Shown here: in pieces, positions 8,633 to 17,628 of the stretch
Numbering within the stretch: the stretch's first letter is position 1
How the letters are laid out: every line of letters starts with the position of its first letter
Source: DASYTH01 sp036002505
GTDB lineage: Bacteria > Actinomycetota > Actinomycetes > Mycobacteriales > Pseudonocardiaceae
Direction: 5' to 3'
Length of the DNA: 64,000 nucleotides
NCBI RefSeq assembly: GCF_036002505.1
Contig: NZ_DASYTH010000335.1
Coordinates: 1-64,000 of the forward strand
The notes under the pieces: generated by a model
The model's database searches: none
Seen by the model: the letters and a program-made list of their open reading frames with translations, nothing else
What the model was told of the DNA's origin: nothing
Position numbers and translations under genes: made by a program

Positions 8633-9052
8633 ATGGACATCATCGTCCTCGTCGGACGTATCCTTTTCGCGTACCTGTTCCTCACCTCCGGCGTCGCCCA
8701 CTTCGCCAAAAGGCAGATGATGGCGGGCTACGCGGCGTCCAAGGGTGTACCCGCTCCCATGGCGGCCGTCCTGGGCGGCGGAGTCCTCCTGCTGGCCGGC
8801 TCGCTGAGCGTGCTGCTCGGCGTGTGGGCCGATCTCGGAGCGCTGCTGCTGGTCGTCTTCCTCGTGCCGACCGCGGTGTTGATGCACGGCTTCTGGAGGG
8901 AGCGCGACCCGCAGGCGCGCATGAACGAGACGACTCAGTTCAGCAAGGACATCGCGCTGGCCGGTGCGTCGCTGATGCTGTTCGCGTTCTTCTCCTTCAC
9001 CGGTGACGACCTCGGCCTGACTATCACCGGTCCGCTCTTTCACATCCGCTGA
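8633..9052 (+). CDS. DoxX-family membrane protein
   Basis: 139 residues from ATG 8633, with ribosome site tgggaggc. It has four transmembrane helices and the DoxX pattern: GRILFAYLFLTSGVAHF near the N-terminus, MAGYAASKGVPAP between helices 1 and 2, and a helix-3 region followed by HGFWRERDP. DoxX proteins sit in the membrane and have been linked to thiol and redox stress complexes in mycobacteria. The longer upstream frame to 8327 is low-complexity and was not used. Confidence 0.85.
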   Translation: MDIIVLVGRILFAYLFLTSGVAHFAKRQMMAGYAASKGVPAPMAAVLGGGVLLLAGSLSVLLGVWADLGALLLVVFLVPTAVLMHGFWRERDPQARMNETTQFSKDIALAGASLMLFAFFSFTGDDLGLTITGPLFHIR

Positions 9053-9128
9053 TCTGTCTGCCGCCGGAGGGGTCAACCCGAGCGGCCGCAGGTGCGCCGC
9101 CATCAACAGGGCGGCCTGTCCGGGCGGC

Positions 9129-9147
9129 CGACCGGTCGTACCGGTCG
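9129..9147. terminator. Possible bidirectional hairpin terminator
   Basis: A perfect 8-bp inverted repeat, CGACCGGT and ACCGGTCG, with a 3-nt loop lies between the convergent DoxX and RidA genes. There is no T tract, as is common in high-GC actinobacteria. The tight loop makes it a modest candidate. Confidence 0.35.
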
Positions 9148-9280
9148 CATCGCCAGCCGCAGCGGGTGCCCGCCGAGGCGGAAGCGGCGATCTGCCGGCT
9201 GCGCACCTCGCCCGAACTGGGGACACAGCCACTCTGGGCGACCGGACCACACCATAAGCCCGGTTACACGCCAAGACCCG

Positions 9281-9715
9281 TCATCCCGCGGGAATGGCGG
9301 CGGTGACCTCGACCTCAACCAGCATTTCCGGAACCGCCAGCCCCGCGACCCGCAGGAACGTGTGAGGCGGGCGCGGAGCGCCCTCGAGTGCCTCACCCTG
9401 AATCTGGAAGTACGTCCAGATGTCCGCCGGCTCAGTCACGTAGGCGGTCATCCGCACGATGTCGTGCATCGTCGCGCCATGGGCGGCGAGCAAAGACTTG
9501 ATCTTCGCGAACGCGATTCGCGTTTGCTCGGCAAAGTCCACTCCGCCCAGGATCTCCACGGTGGCTGGATCGGTGGCGTCGGGGTTCTCAGCGCCGACGC
9601 CGGACAGGAACAGCAGCTTTGCGTTCCCCTCGATCACAGCGACGTCAGAGAAGATGTCCTTTGCCCACCCCTTGTTATGACTGTAGTTGTTCTTGACGAA
9701 CGTGTTGTCAGCCAC
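9281..9715 (-). CDS. RidA (YjgF/YER057c/UK114) family protein
   Basis: 144 residues from GTG 9715, preceded on the minus strand by agggggagc. The frame can be extended to 9853, but the family fold starts at about the chosen GTG. Conserved blocks include LLFLSGVGAENP, the DFAEQTRIAFAKIKSLL helix, MHDIVRMTAYVTE and RPPHTFLRVAGLAVPEMLVEVEVTA. RidA proteins deaminate reactive imine/enamine intermediates in the cytosol, and divergent members have other roles. The extended N-terminus (KNNYSHNKGWAKDIF) suggests a divergent subgroup. Confidence 0.8.
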   Translation of the reverse strand: MADNTFVKNNYSHNKGWAKDIFSDVAVIEGNAKLLFLSGVGAENPDATDPATVEILGGVDFAEQTRIAFAKIKSLLAAHGATMHDIVRMTAYVTEPADIWTYFQIQGEALEGAPRPPHTFLRVAGLAVPEMLVEVEVTAAIPAG

Positions 9716-10062
9716 TGCTCCCCCTGATTGGTGTGGAGGAATGGACGCGGGTCGGAAGGCCCGATCCCCGATGGTGGTACGGGCGGTGAAGCGGCGGTGA
9801 GGATAGTCAATCGTGCCGTGTGATCGTCTCAGGTGTCCACCATCAGGGGGCAAGTGCGTCCGCAGCCCACCGAATAAGAATTGTCGTTCCCGGCTGGCGG
9901 AAAGCCCTCGACGCCCTAGCCCTGGCCTACCCCCGACCGCCTCGACTTCTACTTGACATAACGGACCCCTAGATCACCTCATGCAGAAGTCCTGACAGGC
10001 CCCGTCCGAAGTCCTGGACGACCACCGCGCCCGCTGCTAGTTTGAGATCCTTAGGTCGTGAA

Positions 10063-10076
10063 GTAAACGATTACAC
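10063..10076 (+). promoter_or_regulatory. LacI-family operator-like dyad
   Basis: GTAAACGATTACAC is an imperfect palindrome of the LacI type, with a central CG and TGTAA/TTACA-type arms. Near-identical sequences occur at 14986 (TGTCATCGTTTACA) and 15176 (GTGGAAACGATTACAC), flanking the upstream side of the LacI gene. This is probably the site by which that repressor controls the transporter operon. Confidence 0.65.
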
Positions 10077-10157
10077 ACTCCAGCTATTGCAGGCACTCGA
10101 TCCGCCCGACGCACCGCGGGGCTTGGGTAGAGGAGTTCGTTCGCCTGGCTCAATTTG

Positions 10158-10174
10158 CAGTCCTCGAGGGACTG
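10158..10174 (+). promoter_or_regulatory. Perfect dyad in the ABC operon leader
   Basis: CAGTCC-tcgag-GGACTG is a perfect 6-bp inverted repeat with a palindromic centre, 46 bases before the ATG of the binding protein. It could be a second operator or an RNA hairpin in the leader. Nothing in the window shows which. Confidence 0.4.
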
Positions 10175-10219
10175 TAAATCGGCTGTGATCGTTAGACCGC
10201 AGTAGCGGAAGGGACCACG

Positions 10220-11608
10220 ATGATAAGGATCATGCGCCCGGCAATCGCGTTGATGGCAGCAAGCAGCATGGTGATGGCCGTGGCTGCCTGTAGCGGCGGC
10301 GACAGCCAGAACGAGAATTCAACCGGTCCGTCGGCCGGCGCGAAAGCCTCGGGCACCGTCACCTGGTGGGGATGGACGCCGGACACCCCGGTGGCGCAGC
10401 GCTACATCGCCCAGTTCAACAAGGTCTACCCCAACATCACGATCAAGTACACCAACTACGAGAACGCCGACTACGCCCCCACCATGTCTACCGCGTTCCA
10501 GACTGGCGCCGGTCCCGATATCTTCGACGTGTCCGCGGGTGGCAATGTGGGCGGCAAGCAGCTCTGGGGCGACTACGCCATGGACCTGGCCCCGGTTGGC
10601 AAAGCGGCCCTCGGCGACGCCTGGAAGGACCAGTTCGCACCGGGATATGTCGACCAGCTGACCTTCGAGGACAAGGTGGTGGCCCTGCCTCTGGGCGGCG
10701 TGGCGGCCGGCTTCTTCTGGATCGACAAGAACTTGTTCGACGCTAACGGCGTGCCGACCGAGCTGAAGACCTATGCCGATCTCAAGGCCGCCTGCGACAA
10801 GTTCGCGAAGGCCCGTGTGCAGTGCTTCACCATGGGCACCAACTCGACCGATACGTTCTCGACCGAGCTGCTGCGAACGATCATGAACTCGATCGATCCG
10901 ACGTACTACCTGCGGGCGCTGCACGGCAAGGCCAGCTGGAATGACCCGGTCTTCACGCAGTCGATCGACATCATGCGTCGAATGCAGGACGACGGGATCA
11001 TCGGCCAGGACGCGACGTCGATCAAGCAGTACCCGGAGGCCAACAACAATTTCTTGTCGCAGAAGGCTGCGATCGTGCAGATGGGCACCTGGTACGCGCA
11101 GTACGCCGCCAAGGCGTCCATGACGGCCTCGATGCAGGGTGCCGGTGTGAGCAACCCGAAGCCGTTCACCATGATGCCCATGGTGAGCCCAGACCTCGTC
11201 GGTAAGGGCATCGTGCCGCAGTACGTGGGTGAGGCGGACTACGGCCTCGCCATCAATGAAAAGGCCAAGAACCCCGAGGCCGCGAAGACGTTCATCACCT
11301 GGCTGTCCGCTACCAAGGAGGGTCAGCAGATCGTTGCCAACGCGATCGACCTGGTGCCCGCGTTGAAGGGTGTGCAGGCCGATTGGAACAACCTCGGCCT
11401 GGTGTCGCCCGACATCCAGATCCCGGCCTTCAAGAAGCTGTTCGCAGATGCGGCGGCCGTGCAGGAGTCCCGCAATCTGTACATCGCGGCGGAGACGGGT
11501 AACGCTCAGGTGATCGCGGTCCAGCAAGCTCTGGCTGACCGGTCCAAGAGCTCGGCGCAGATCGCCAAGCAGGCCGAGGCCGCCTCGGTCGACGTGCCGG
11601 AGGAGTGA
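10220..11608 (+). CDS. ABC sugar transporter, solute-binding lipoprotein
   Basis: 462 residues. The signal peptide has a lipobox with the modified cysteine at residue 24 (AVAAC), so the protein is anchored outside the membrane. The mature part is a family-1 extracellular solute-binding protein: TWWGWTPDTP, QFNKVYPNITIKY, TAFQTGAGPDIFDV and the C-terminal NPEAAKTFITWL are typical. It binds a carbohydrate and delivers it to the two permeases encoded next. No ATPase gene is in the operon, as is usual for actinobacterial CUT1 systems that share an MsiK-like ATPase. The nearby GH1 enzyme points to a beta-glucoside or other small glycoside. Confidence 0.9.
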   Translation: MIRIMRPAIALMAASSMVMAVAACSGGDSQNENSTGPSAGAKASGTVTWWGWTPDTPVAQRYIAQFNKVYPNITIKYTNYENADYAPTMSTAFQTGAGPDIFDVSAGGNVGGKQLWGDYAMDLAPVGKAALGDAWKDQFAPGYVDQLTFEDKVVALPLGGVAAGFFWIDKNLFDANGVPTELKTYADLKAACDKFAKARVQCFTMGTNSTDTFSTELLRTIMNSIDPTYYLRALHGKASWNDPVFTQSIDIMRRMQDDGIIGQDATSIKQYPEANNNFLSQKAAIVQMGTWYAQYAAKASMTASMQGAGVSNPKPFTMMPMVSPDLVGKGIVPQYVGEADYGLAINEKAKNPEAAKTFITWLSATKEGQQIVANAIDLVPALKGVQADWNNLGLVSPDIQIPAFKKLFADAAAVQESRNLYIAAETGNAQVIAVQQALADRSKSSAQIAKQAEAASVDVPEE

Positions 11609-11641
11609 CGCCGACACCGGTCAACGAAGGGGACGGTTGCC

Positions 11642-12694
11642 ATGGCAACGCCGGTGACAGCGGCACCCAGCAAGCCTCCGGCTCCAGGCCGCCGGGCGAG
11701 ATTCGGTGGTGGCGCCTCGCGCAGGCGCCACCAGCGGACGCCCCCCGGATTGCGGTGGATCCTCCCGGCGTTCGTGCTGTGTGTTGGCCTGATCTACTTC
11801 TGCATCGGTTACTCGGGATACATCTCGTTGCTCCCGTGGAACTGGCGGCCTAACCGTCCCGAGACGATCGAAGGTTTCGACTCGTACGTCAGGGCCTTCC
11901 ACAGCCCATTGTTCTGGACGAGCCTGGAGCACACGCTGGTCTTCTTCATCGCAGCGTTCGTGGTCCAGTGCGTCATGGGGATCCTCTTCGCGGCGCTGCT
12001 CCACTCGAGGGTGTATGGGGCAACGATCTTCAAGGTGCTCATCTTCGTGCCGGTCGTGATCGCGCCGGCCATCATGGCGCCGGTCCACCGGCGGGTGTTC
12101 GCGGTGGACGGACCGATCAACTGGATCCTGCAACACCTGGGACTCATCCACGTCAATGAGCTCGGTAACCGCGCTTGGACCGGATGGGTCTCCTGGTTGC
12201 TGACGCACCTCGGGATGGAAAACGTCACCCCTAACTGGATTCAACCGGCCACGTCATTGTGGGTGATCATCGCGGTGCAGATCTGGAGCTCGATCGGCAT
12301 GGCGTTCATCCTTTTCTACGCGGCGATGGGTCAGATCGATCCCGACCTGCTGGAGGCGGCGCGGATCGACGGCGCGGGCAACATCCGCGCGCTTGTCTCG
12401 ATCGTGGTGCCTAACATGAAAGCCACCATCCTGGCGCTGGCCATCCTCAACGCGATCACCGCGCTGAAGCTGTTCGACTACCCGTACCTCATCACCGCGG
12501 GCGGTCCGGCGCACTCCTCAGAGTTCCTGGGGACCTACATCTACGCCGAGCTCTTCGGTGTCTCGCGCCACTACGGTTACGCGGCCACCCTGTCGATCTT
12601 GCTGCTCGTCCTGGCCTTGGGGGTTTCCATCATCATGAGCGTGACGGCCCGTGAACGCAGGGCGGTCCCGGACATCAAGGGGAGGCGGGGCTAG
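11642..12694 (+). CDS. ABC sugar transporter permease (MalF-type)
   Basis: 350 residues with about seven membrane segments and a basic N-terminal tail. The ATPase-contacting EAA loop (EAARIDGAG, near residue 238) is intact. The segment between helices is unusually long, with an aromatic-rich stretch around residues 150-200 that would face outward. The ATG at 11642 lies in atggcaacg with ggggacgg upstream. The stop is immediately followed by the next permease, so the two subunits are made together. Confidence 0.9.
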   Translation: MATPVTAAPSKPPAPGRRARFGGGASRRRHQRTPPGLRWILPAFVLCVGLIYFCIGYSGYISLLPWNWRPNRPETIEGFDSYVRAFHSPLFWTSLEHTLVFFIAAFVVQCVMGILFAALLHSRVYGATIFKVLIFVPVVIAPAIMAPVHRRVFAVDGPINWILQHLGLIHVNELGNRAWTGWVSWLLTHLGMENVTPNWIQPATSLWVIIAVQIWSSIGMAFILFYAAMGQIDPDLLEAARIDGAGNIRALVSIVVPNMKATILALAILNAITALKLFDYPYLITAGGPAHSSEFLGTYIYAELFGVSRHYGYAATLSILLLVLALGVSIIMSVTARERRAVPDIKGRRG

Positions 12695-13486
12695 ATGTTC
12701 GAGACACGAAACCGACGGGCCCGGATCGGGTTGACGGTCATCACGGCCGTCCTGGTGATTCCCTTCGTCATACCGTTGTTCACGATGGTCCACGGCTCAC
12801 TGCAGGGCTCTGGATGGGCCAATTACCTGAGCGTTATAAGGCTCAACGGCTTCTGGCTGTACTTCCGGAACTCGATCATTATCTCGCTCGCGACGATCGC
12901 CCTCGTCTACATACTGACGATGACGGCCTCGTTCGGCTTCTCCAAGCTCCGCATCCGCAATAAGGAGGTCTACTTCTGGCTGATGATGGGTGCTCTGACG
13001 ATGCCGGAGGTCGTTCTGCTGACGCCGCTGGTGATCCTGGCGTCCGAGTCCGGCACGGCCGGGACCTACTGGGCAGTGATCATCCCGTTGGTGGCCCTGC
13101 AGATACCCTTCACCGTCCTGCTCACCCGAAGCTACGTGGACGGCGTCCCCGATGCGCTGTTCGAGGCCGCCCGGATCGACGGGGCGGGGACCTGGCGGCA
13201 GTTCTGGAACGTGCTGGTGCCGCTGGCGAAGCCCATGGCAGTGGCCATCATTGTGCTGGTGCTCATCAACTCCTGGAACGCGTACCTGCTGCCGCTGGTG
13301 CTGCTGGGCCAGTCGGAAGGGCACATGGTGGTCACCCAGCTGCCCAACTCGTTCAAGACCCAGTACACGGACGATCAGACAAAGATCTTGGCCGGGGCGG
13401 TCCTGGCCGCGCTGCCCGAAATCATCGCCTACATCGCCCTCCAACGGCACTTCGAGCGCGGCATGGCAGCAGGGGCGATCAAGTGA
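12695..13486 (+). CDS. ABC sugar transporter permease (MalG-type)
   Basis: 263 residues, six membrane segments and the EAA loop EAARIDGAG at about residue 157. The order binding protein, MalF-type, MalG-type is the standard CUT1 arrangement. The start codon directly abuts the stop of the first permease. The C-terminus (ERGMAAGAIK) is the family's usual ending, so the gene is complete. The operon ends here; the next gene is convergent. Confidence 0.9.
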   Translation: MFETRNRRARIGLTVITAVLVIPFVIPLFTMVHGSLQGSGWANYLSVIRLNGFWLYFRNSIIISLATIALVYILTMTASFGFSKLRIRNKEVYFWLMMGALTMPEVVLLTPLVILASESGTAGTYWAVIIPLVALQIPFTVLLTRSYVDGVPDALFEAARIDGAGTWRQFWNVLVPLAKPMAVAIIVLVLINSWNAYLLPLVLLGQSEGHMVVTQLPNSFKTQYTDDQTKILAGAVLAALPEIIAYIALQRHFERGMAAGAIK

Positions 13487-13632
13487 CAGTCATCGAACGG
13501 GTGCGGCGCCCAGGCGATTGTGGTCGGCCGGTCGCGTAGTCGTCACGGACCCCAAACGCGGCGACCACGCACGAAGACGTGCTGGCGGCGCTCGACAAGG
13601 CGGTGGCGCTCGACTGTGCTCACTGGCGGCGC

Positions 13633-14727
13633 TCAGCGCGGCCGAGCTGCCCTGCGCCGGCTGCCGTCGCCGCGGAGCCGCGGGACCGCGACGGGGTCCG
13701 CCGCCTCAGCCGGCTTCACGGGATTCAACGCCGTCCGCCGGGTACTGTCGCGCGTCCGCAGAGTCGGGGCGAGCACCACCTCGCGAGCCGCCCCGGTGTA
13801 GCCCTCGATGCGGCTGAGCAGCAGCCGCGCCGCCTCCTGGCCGATATCGTAGTTCGGCTGCGCGACCGCGGTCAGCGACGGCTTCAACAGCGGCGCCCAG
13901 ACGGGATCGTCGAAGCCGACGACCGCGACATCAGCCGGCACGCTCAGCCCGGCGTCATCGAGCGCCCGCAGCGCGCCCAGTGCCATCATGTTGTTGCTCA
14001 CGAAGATGCCATCGGGCATTTCCCGGCGGGCGAGCAGTTTCTGAGTGGCTAGGTAGCCGCCCTCCTCGCGGAAATCCCCGACTTCCACCTCGCGCGCCTC
14101 GGCGGCGCGCCCGGCCGCCAGCAGCGCGCGCTGATAGCCCGCGTACCGGTCGGCGCCGGTGGTCGTTTCGAGCGGCCCGCAGACGCAGGCCAGGCGCCGG
14201 CATCCGACGGAGATGAGATGGGCTGTCGCCTGCTGGGCGCCGTGTATGTTGTCCACCAACACGTGGTCGAGCGCGACGTCGCTCAGCCGCCGGTCCACGG
14301 TGACGACCGGGATGCCGCGGCTAAGCACCGGCTGCACGTCCGTCTGCACCGGCGACGCGGGGCTCAGGATGACGCCGGCGACTGCCTCGGCCGCGGCGAG
14401 CCGCAGGTAGGTGGCCTCACGCGCGAGGTCCTCGCCGGCGTGGCAGAGGATGACCGAGTTACCGCGGCTGAACGCGACCTCCTCTACCCCTGGGATGAGC
14501 TCGGTGAAGAACGGGTTGCGGATGTCGGAGATTATGACCGACCAGACGCTGCTGCGCTGCGTCCGCAGTCGGCGGGCCACCCGGTTGGGTTCGTAGCCGG
14601 TCTCCTGCGAAGCTGCCCGCACCTTGGCCGCGAGCTCGGCGGTCACCTCCGCCGTCCCGTTGAGCACCCGGGAGACCGTCGCGGTGGAGACTCCCGCGCG
14701 GCGCGCGACGTCAAAGATCGTGGTCAT
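13633..14727 (-). CDS. LacI-family transcriptional repressor
   Basis: 364 residues. The HTH and hinge are classical (TTIFDVARRAGVSTATVSRV, then a hinge helix with NRVARRLR). A periplasmic-binding-protein-like sensor follows, with DNIHGAQQATAHLISVGCRRLA and the C-terminal AVVGFDDPVWAPLLKPSLTAV. It is encoded between the ABC operon and the beta-glucosidase, and matching dyads lie in its own upstream region and before the transporter. This supports a local repressor released by an imported sugar, with autoregulation. The last 25 residues are arginine-rich and look like readthrough beyond the normal end. Confidence 0.9.
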   Translation of the reverse strand: MTTIFDVARRAGVSTATVSRVLNGTAEVTAELAAKVRAASQETGYEPNRVARRLRTQRSSVWSVIISDIRNPFFTELIPGVEEVAFSRGNSVILCHAGEDLAREATYLRLAAAEAVAGVILSPASPVQTDVQPVLSRGIPVVTVDRRLSDVALDHVLVDNIHGAQQATAHLISVGCRRLACVCGPLETTTGADRYAGYQRALLAAGRAAEAREVEVGDFREEGGYLATQKLLARREMPDGIFVSNNMMALGALRALDDAGLSVPADVAVVGFDDPVWAPLLKPSLTAVAQPNYDIGQEAARLLLSRIEGYTGAAREVVLAPTLRTRDSTRRTALNPVKPAEAADPVAVPRLRGDGSRRRAARPR

Positions 14728-14985
14728 CGGGCGCCCATCATGGGCGGCGACGATCGGCGTCCCACCGGCGACATCACCCTCTCACTCACCGACCGTCGTG
14801 TCCCACCCTCGCGTCGCAGCGTGTCGCATCGCAGCCGGGCCTGCTCAGATCGCCGTCGACTCGGGCCCACAGGTCGATGTCGCCTATCGACGGCGTGCCG
14901 GTCGGTCTCGGCCAGCTCGTCGGCGTCAGGTGTAGACAGATGCCGAGCGGTATCCATCCACGACACTACCGCCGGAACGTCGTTC

Positions 14986-14999
14986 TGTCATCGTTTACA
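14986..14999 (-). promoter_or_regulatory. LacI operator-like dyad upstream of the repressor gene
   Basis: On the minus strand the site reads TGTAAACGATGACA, sharing the TGTAAACGAT half with the site at 10063. It lies 259 bases upstream of the lacI start codon in a 457-base gap that contains no gene. Autoregulation is the simplest reading. Confidence 0.55.
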
Positions 15000-15175
15000 C
15001 CGCTGACGCGATTCATCGGACTTCTTCGGGTGGGCCGGGGCGGGGTGTCACCGGCCGGTAGCGCGGCTGTACCGCATCGGCTTGCCGTAAGCCTTGCACG
15101 GCAACCGTTCTCTGGGTCGCTTTCTCAACTGCGAGGGATGCAGCTCTAGATCTGTCCCAATCCGGATGGGCTGAG

Positions 15176-15190
15176 TGGAAACGATTACAC
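15176..15190 (-). promoter_or_regulatory. LacI operator-like dyad overlapping the end of the beta-glucosidase gene
   Basis: The sequence TGGAAACGATTACAC contains AAACGATTACAC identical to the site at 10063. It overlaps the TAA stop codon of the minus-strand GH1 gene (15185-15187), an unusual place for an operator. It lies 190 bases from the 14986 site, so a looped complex over the lacI promoter is possible. Confidence 0.5.
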
Positions 15191-16615
15191 CGCCGTGGCA
15201 AGGCCGTTGCGGCGGGTGACGCCGGCGAACCAACGGGCGCTGTCCTTGGGGATGCGCCGCTGGGTCTCGTAGTCGACGTAGACCAAGCCGAACCGCTTTG
15301 AGAAGCCCCACGCCCATTCGAAGTTGTCGATCAGAGTCCAGACGAAGTAGCCGCGAAGGTCGATGCCGTCGTCGATGGCCCGGCGGGCGACCCGGAAGTG
15401 GTCGTCGAGGTAGGCCACCCGTTGCGGGTCGGCGACGGTGCCGTCGGGCCCAAGCTCGTCGGCGAAGGCGGCACCGTTCTCGGTGATGTAGAGCGGGATC
15501 GGTCCGTACTCGCGTTGGACCCGTTCGAGGACGTCGTAGAGACCCTGGGGGTCGATTTCCCACCCCATCTCGGTCTTTGGCAGACCGCGGTCGACCGACT
15601 GCACGTCGGCGCTGCCAACCCAGGCCGACGCCCGCGTCGAGGTCGGCTGCCGGGCCCCGGAGGCGCGGACCACGTGGCGGGTGTAGTAGTTGACGCCGAG
15701 CACGTCCAGGGGAGCGTTGATAACCTTCTCGTCGCCGCCGGCGACGAACGCCATGTTGCTGATCTCGGCCACGTCCCGGCGCAGGTCCTCGGGGTACCGG
15801 CCGCGCAGCAGCGGGTCGAGGAAGATCCGGTTGCTGACGGCGTCCACGCGTCGGGCTGCGTCGGCGTCTGCGGGGGCATCACTGGCCGGATCGACAGGGT
15901 ACAGGTTCAGGGTGATGCCGAGCGTGCTGGAGGCGTCCTGGCTGCGCATCGCTTGTACGGCCAGCCCGTGTCCGAGCATCAGGTGGTGCGCCGCCGCGAG
16001 CGCCGCGCCGGGCTCCGTCCGTCCGGGGGCGTGGTGGCCGTTGGCGTAGCCGAGGAAGGCCGAGCACCACGGCTCGTTCAGGGTGGTCCAGTGGCGGATG
16101 CGGTCACTCAGCCGGTCGTGAACCGCGGCGGCGTATTCGGCGAACCGCTCGGCGGTGTCGCGCACCGGCCAGCCGCCGGAGTCCTCGAGCACCTGCGGCA
16201 GGTCCCAGTGGTAGAGCGTGACCCAGGGCTGGATCCCACGGCCAAGGAGCTCGTCGACGAGTCGGCTGTAGAAGTCGACTCCGTCGTGGTTGAGGCCGCC
16301 GCGTCCGCCGGGCTGCAGTCGTGGCCAGGCCAGCGAGAAGCGGTAGTGGGTGACACCGAGGTCGGCGAGGAGTCCCACGTCTTCGCGGTAACGGTGATAG
16401 TGGTCGTCGGCGACGTCGCCGGTGTCGCCGTTCTGCACCTTGCCGGGCGTGTGGGCGAACGTGTCCCAGATCGACGGGCTGCGCCCGCCCTCATGCACCG
16501 CACCTTCGATCTGGTAGCTGGCAGTGGCCGCGCCCCAGGCGAACCCGTCCGGAAAGCGCAGCACGTCGCCCACCGAACCGGGACCCGGCGCGGCAGTCAT
16601 GCCCTCGCTGCTCAT
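15185..16615 (-). CDS. GH1 beta-glucosidase
   Basis: 476 residues, full length for glycoside hydrolase family 1. It has FAWGAATASYQIEGA at the start of the barrel and the acid/base glutamate in TLNEPW (Glu181). The nucleophile is in YITENG (Glu379), and the aglycone-site segment WTLIDNFEWAWGFSKRFGLVYVDY is present. There is no signal peptide, so it acts in the cytosol on an imported beta-glycoside. It ends a minus-strand operon starting with the phosphotriesterase gene and lies 53 bases after the aldo/keto reductase. LacI dyads lie just downstream, and the transporter operon shares them. Confidence 0.93.
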   Translation of the reverse strand: MSSEGMTAAPGPGSVGDVLRFPDGFAWGAATASYQIEGAVHEGGRSPSIWDTFAHTPGKVQNGDTGDVADDHYHRYREDVGLLADLGVTHYRFSLAWPRLQPGGRGGLNHDGVDFYSRLVDELLGRGIQPWVTLYHWDLPQVLEDSGGWPVRDTAERFAEYAAAVHDRLSDRIRHWTTLNEPWCSAFLGYANGHHAPGRTEPGAALAAAHHLMLGHGLAVQAMRSQDASSTLGITLNLYPVDPASDAPADADAARRVDAVSNRIFLDPLLRGRYPEDLRRDVAEISNMAFVAGGDEKVINAPLDVLGVNYYTRHVVRASGARQPTSTRASAWVGSADVQSVDRGLPKTEMGWEIDPQGLYDVLERVQREYGPIPLYITENGAAFADELGPDGTVADPQRVAYLDDHFRVARRAIDDGIDLRGYFVWTLIDNFEWAWGFSKRFGLVYVDYETQRRIPKDSARWFAGVTRRNGLATAV

Positions 16616-16668
16616 CTCTCGTCCTTCCTTTTCCTAAGGCGCCCCGCCGCACGTTCGGCCTCGCTCCG

Positions 16669-17628
16669 CTACCACTGCCACAGCTCGGACGGAGCTGCCA
16701 GGGGCCCGAGGGCGTCCCACAGCGCATCGGGAATGGTCCACTCGGCCAGCCGGAGGGTTTCGTCGACGCGTTCCGGACGGGAAATTCCCACGATCGTCGA
16801 GGTGATGCGTGGATCCCGGGTGGAGAACTGCAGGGCCGCCGCCGCGATCGGCACGTCATGGTCCCGGCATGCCGCCTCCATCGCCCGGACCCGCTGGAGG
16901 ATCTCCGGATGGGCCGAGTGGTACGCGTAGTCGGTGCATGTCGCGCTGCCCTTAGCGAGGATGCCACCGCCGAACGGCGCGCCGTTGACCACGCCGATCC
17001 CCAGGTCCACCGCCTCGTCGATCAGATCCCCGGCGGATCGGTCGACGAGCGTCCACCGGTTGTGCGTGATCAGCGCCTCGAACGCCCCCGTTTTCAGGTA
17101 CTGGGACATGAGCGCCACCGGACCGCCAGCGACGCCGATGTGCTGCGCGACGCCCTCGTCTCTCAGCTTGAGCAGCGCCTCCACCGGGCCTCCGGGTGCC
17201 ATGCCCTCGTCGAAGGAGATGTGCTCCGGATCGTGCAGGTACAGCAGCTGGATCGTGTCGAGACCGAGGCGGGCGAGACTGCCCTCGGCGGAGCGGCGGA
17301 CCTGGTCCCCGGAGAAGTCCCCGGTGCTTGCGTCCCGATCGACCTTGGTGGCGAGCACGAATCCCGGTGGGAGGCCACCGGCCTCGGCCAACGCGGCCCC
17401 GATCCGGCGCTCGCTCTCGCCGTCGCTGTACCCGGCGGCGGTGTCGAGGAAGTTGATGGGCCCGTCAAGGACTCGCCTGGCGGTGGCGATGCCACGTTCC
17501 GCTGGGACGTCGTAACCGAAGTTCTCGGGCATGCTGCCGAGCGGGCCGCCGCCCACGCACACCGGTGTCACCTGCAGACCGGTGCGACCCAGCGGGCGCC
17601 TGGACAGGGCGCCGGTCGGCGCGCTCAT
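16669..17628 (-). CDS. Aldo/keto reductase, sugar 1-dehydrogenase type
   Basis: 319 residues with the complete AKR tetrad: Asp62 and Tyr67 (NFLDTAAGYSDG), Lys95 (ATKVD) and His132 (LYLHDPEH). The motifs NRWTLVDRSA and GIGVVNGAPFGGGILAKG are characteristic of the branch holding D-threo-aldose/L-fucose 1-dehydrogenases, which oxidise aldoses to lactones with NAD(P). With the phosphotriesterase-like lactonase candidate in the same operon, an aldose to lactone step is a reasonable inference. Its ATG overlaps the stop of the VOC-like gene (ATGA). Confidence 0.88.
   Translation of the reverse strand: MSAPTGALSRRPLGRTGLQVTPVCVGGGPLGSMPENFGYDVPAERGIATARRVLDGPINFLDTAAGYSDGESERRIGAALAEAGGLPPGFVLATKVDRDASTGDFSGDQVRRSAEGSLARLGLDTIQLLYLHDPEHISFDEGMAPGGPVEALLKLRDEGVAQHIGVAGGPVALMSQYLKTGAFEALITHNRWTLVDRSAGDLIDEAVDLGIGVVNGAPFGGGILAKGSATCTDYAYHSAHPEILQRVRAMEAACRDHDVPIAAAALQFSTRDPRITSTIVGISRPERVDETLRLAEWTIPDALWDALGPLAAPSELWQW

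Larger units (their letters stand above)
9716..10219 (+). promoter_or_regulatory. Leader and promoter region of the sugar ABC operon
   Basis: A 500-base gene-free region upstream of the solute-binding protein. It contains a LacI-type operator (10063-10076), which overlaps a possible promoter (TTGAGA at 10042, TAAACG about 16 bases later). It also has a second, unrelated dyad at 10158-10174. The transcript leader of about 140 bases is long. The promoter boxes are weak matches. Confidence 0.5.

Noticed and set aside
7558..9006. 482-codon plus-strand frame
   Set aside because: It crosses the tRNA-like element, the antisense of the alpha/beta hydrolase, and DoxX in the wrong frame; it is an artefact of base composition.
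10319..11617. 432-codon minus-strand open frame
   Set aside because: It is the antisense shadow of the solute-binding protein gene; the histidine/arginine-rich product has no fold signature, and high GC makes such frames common.
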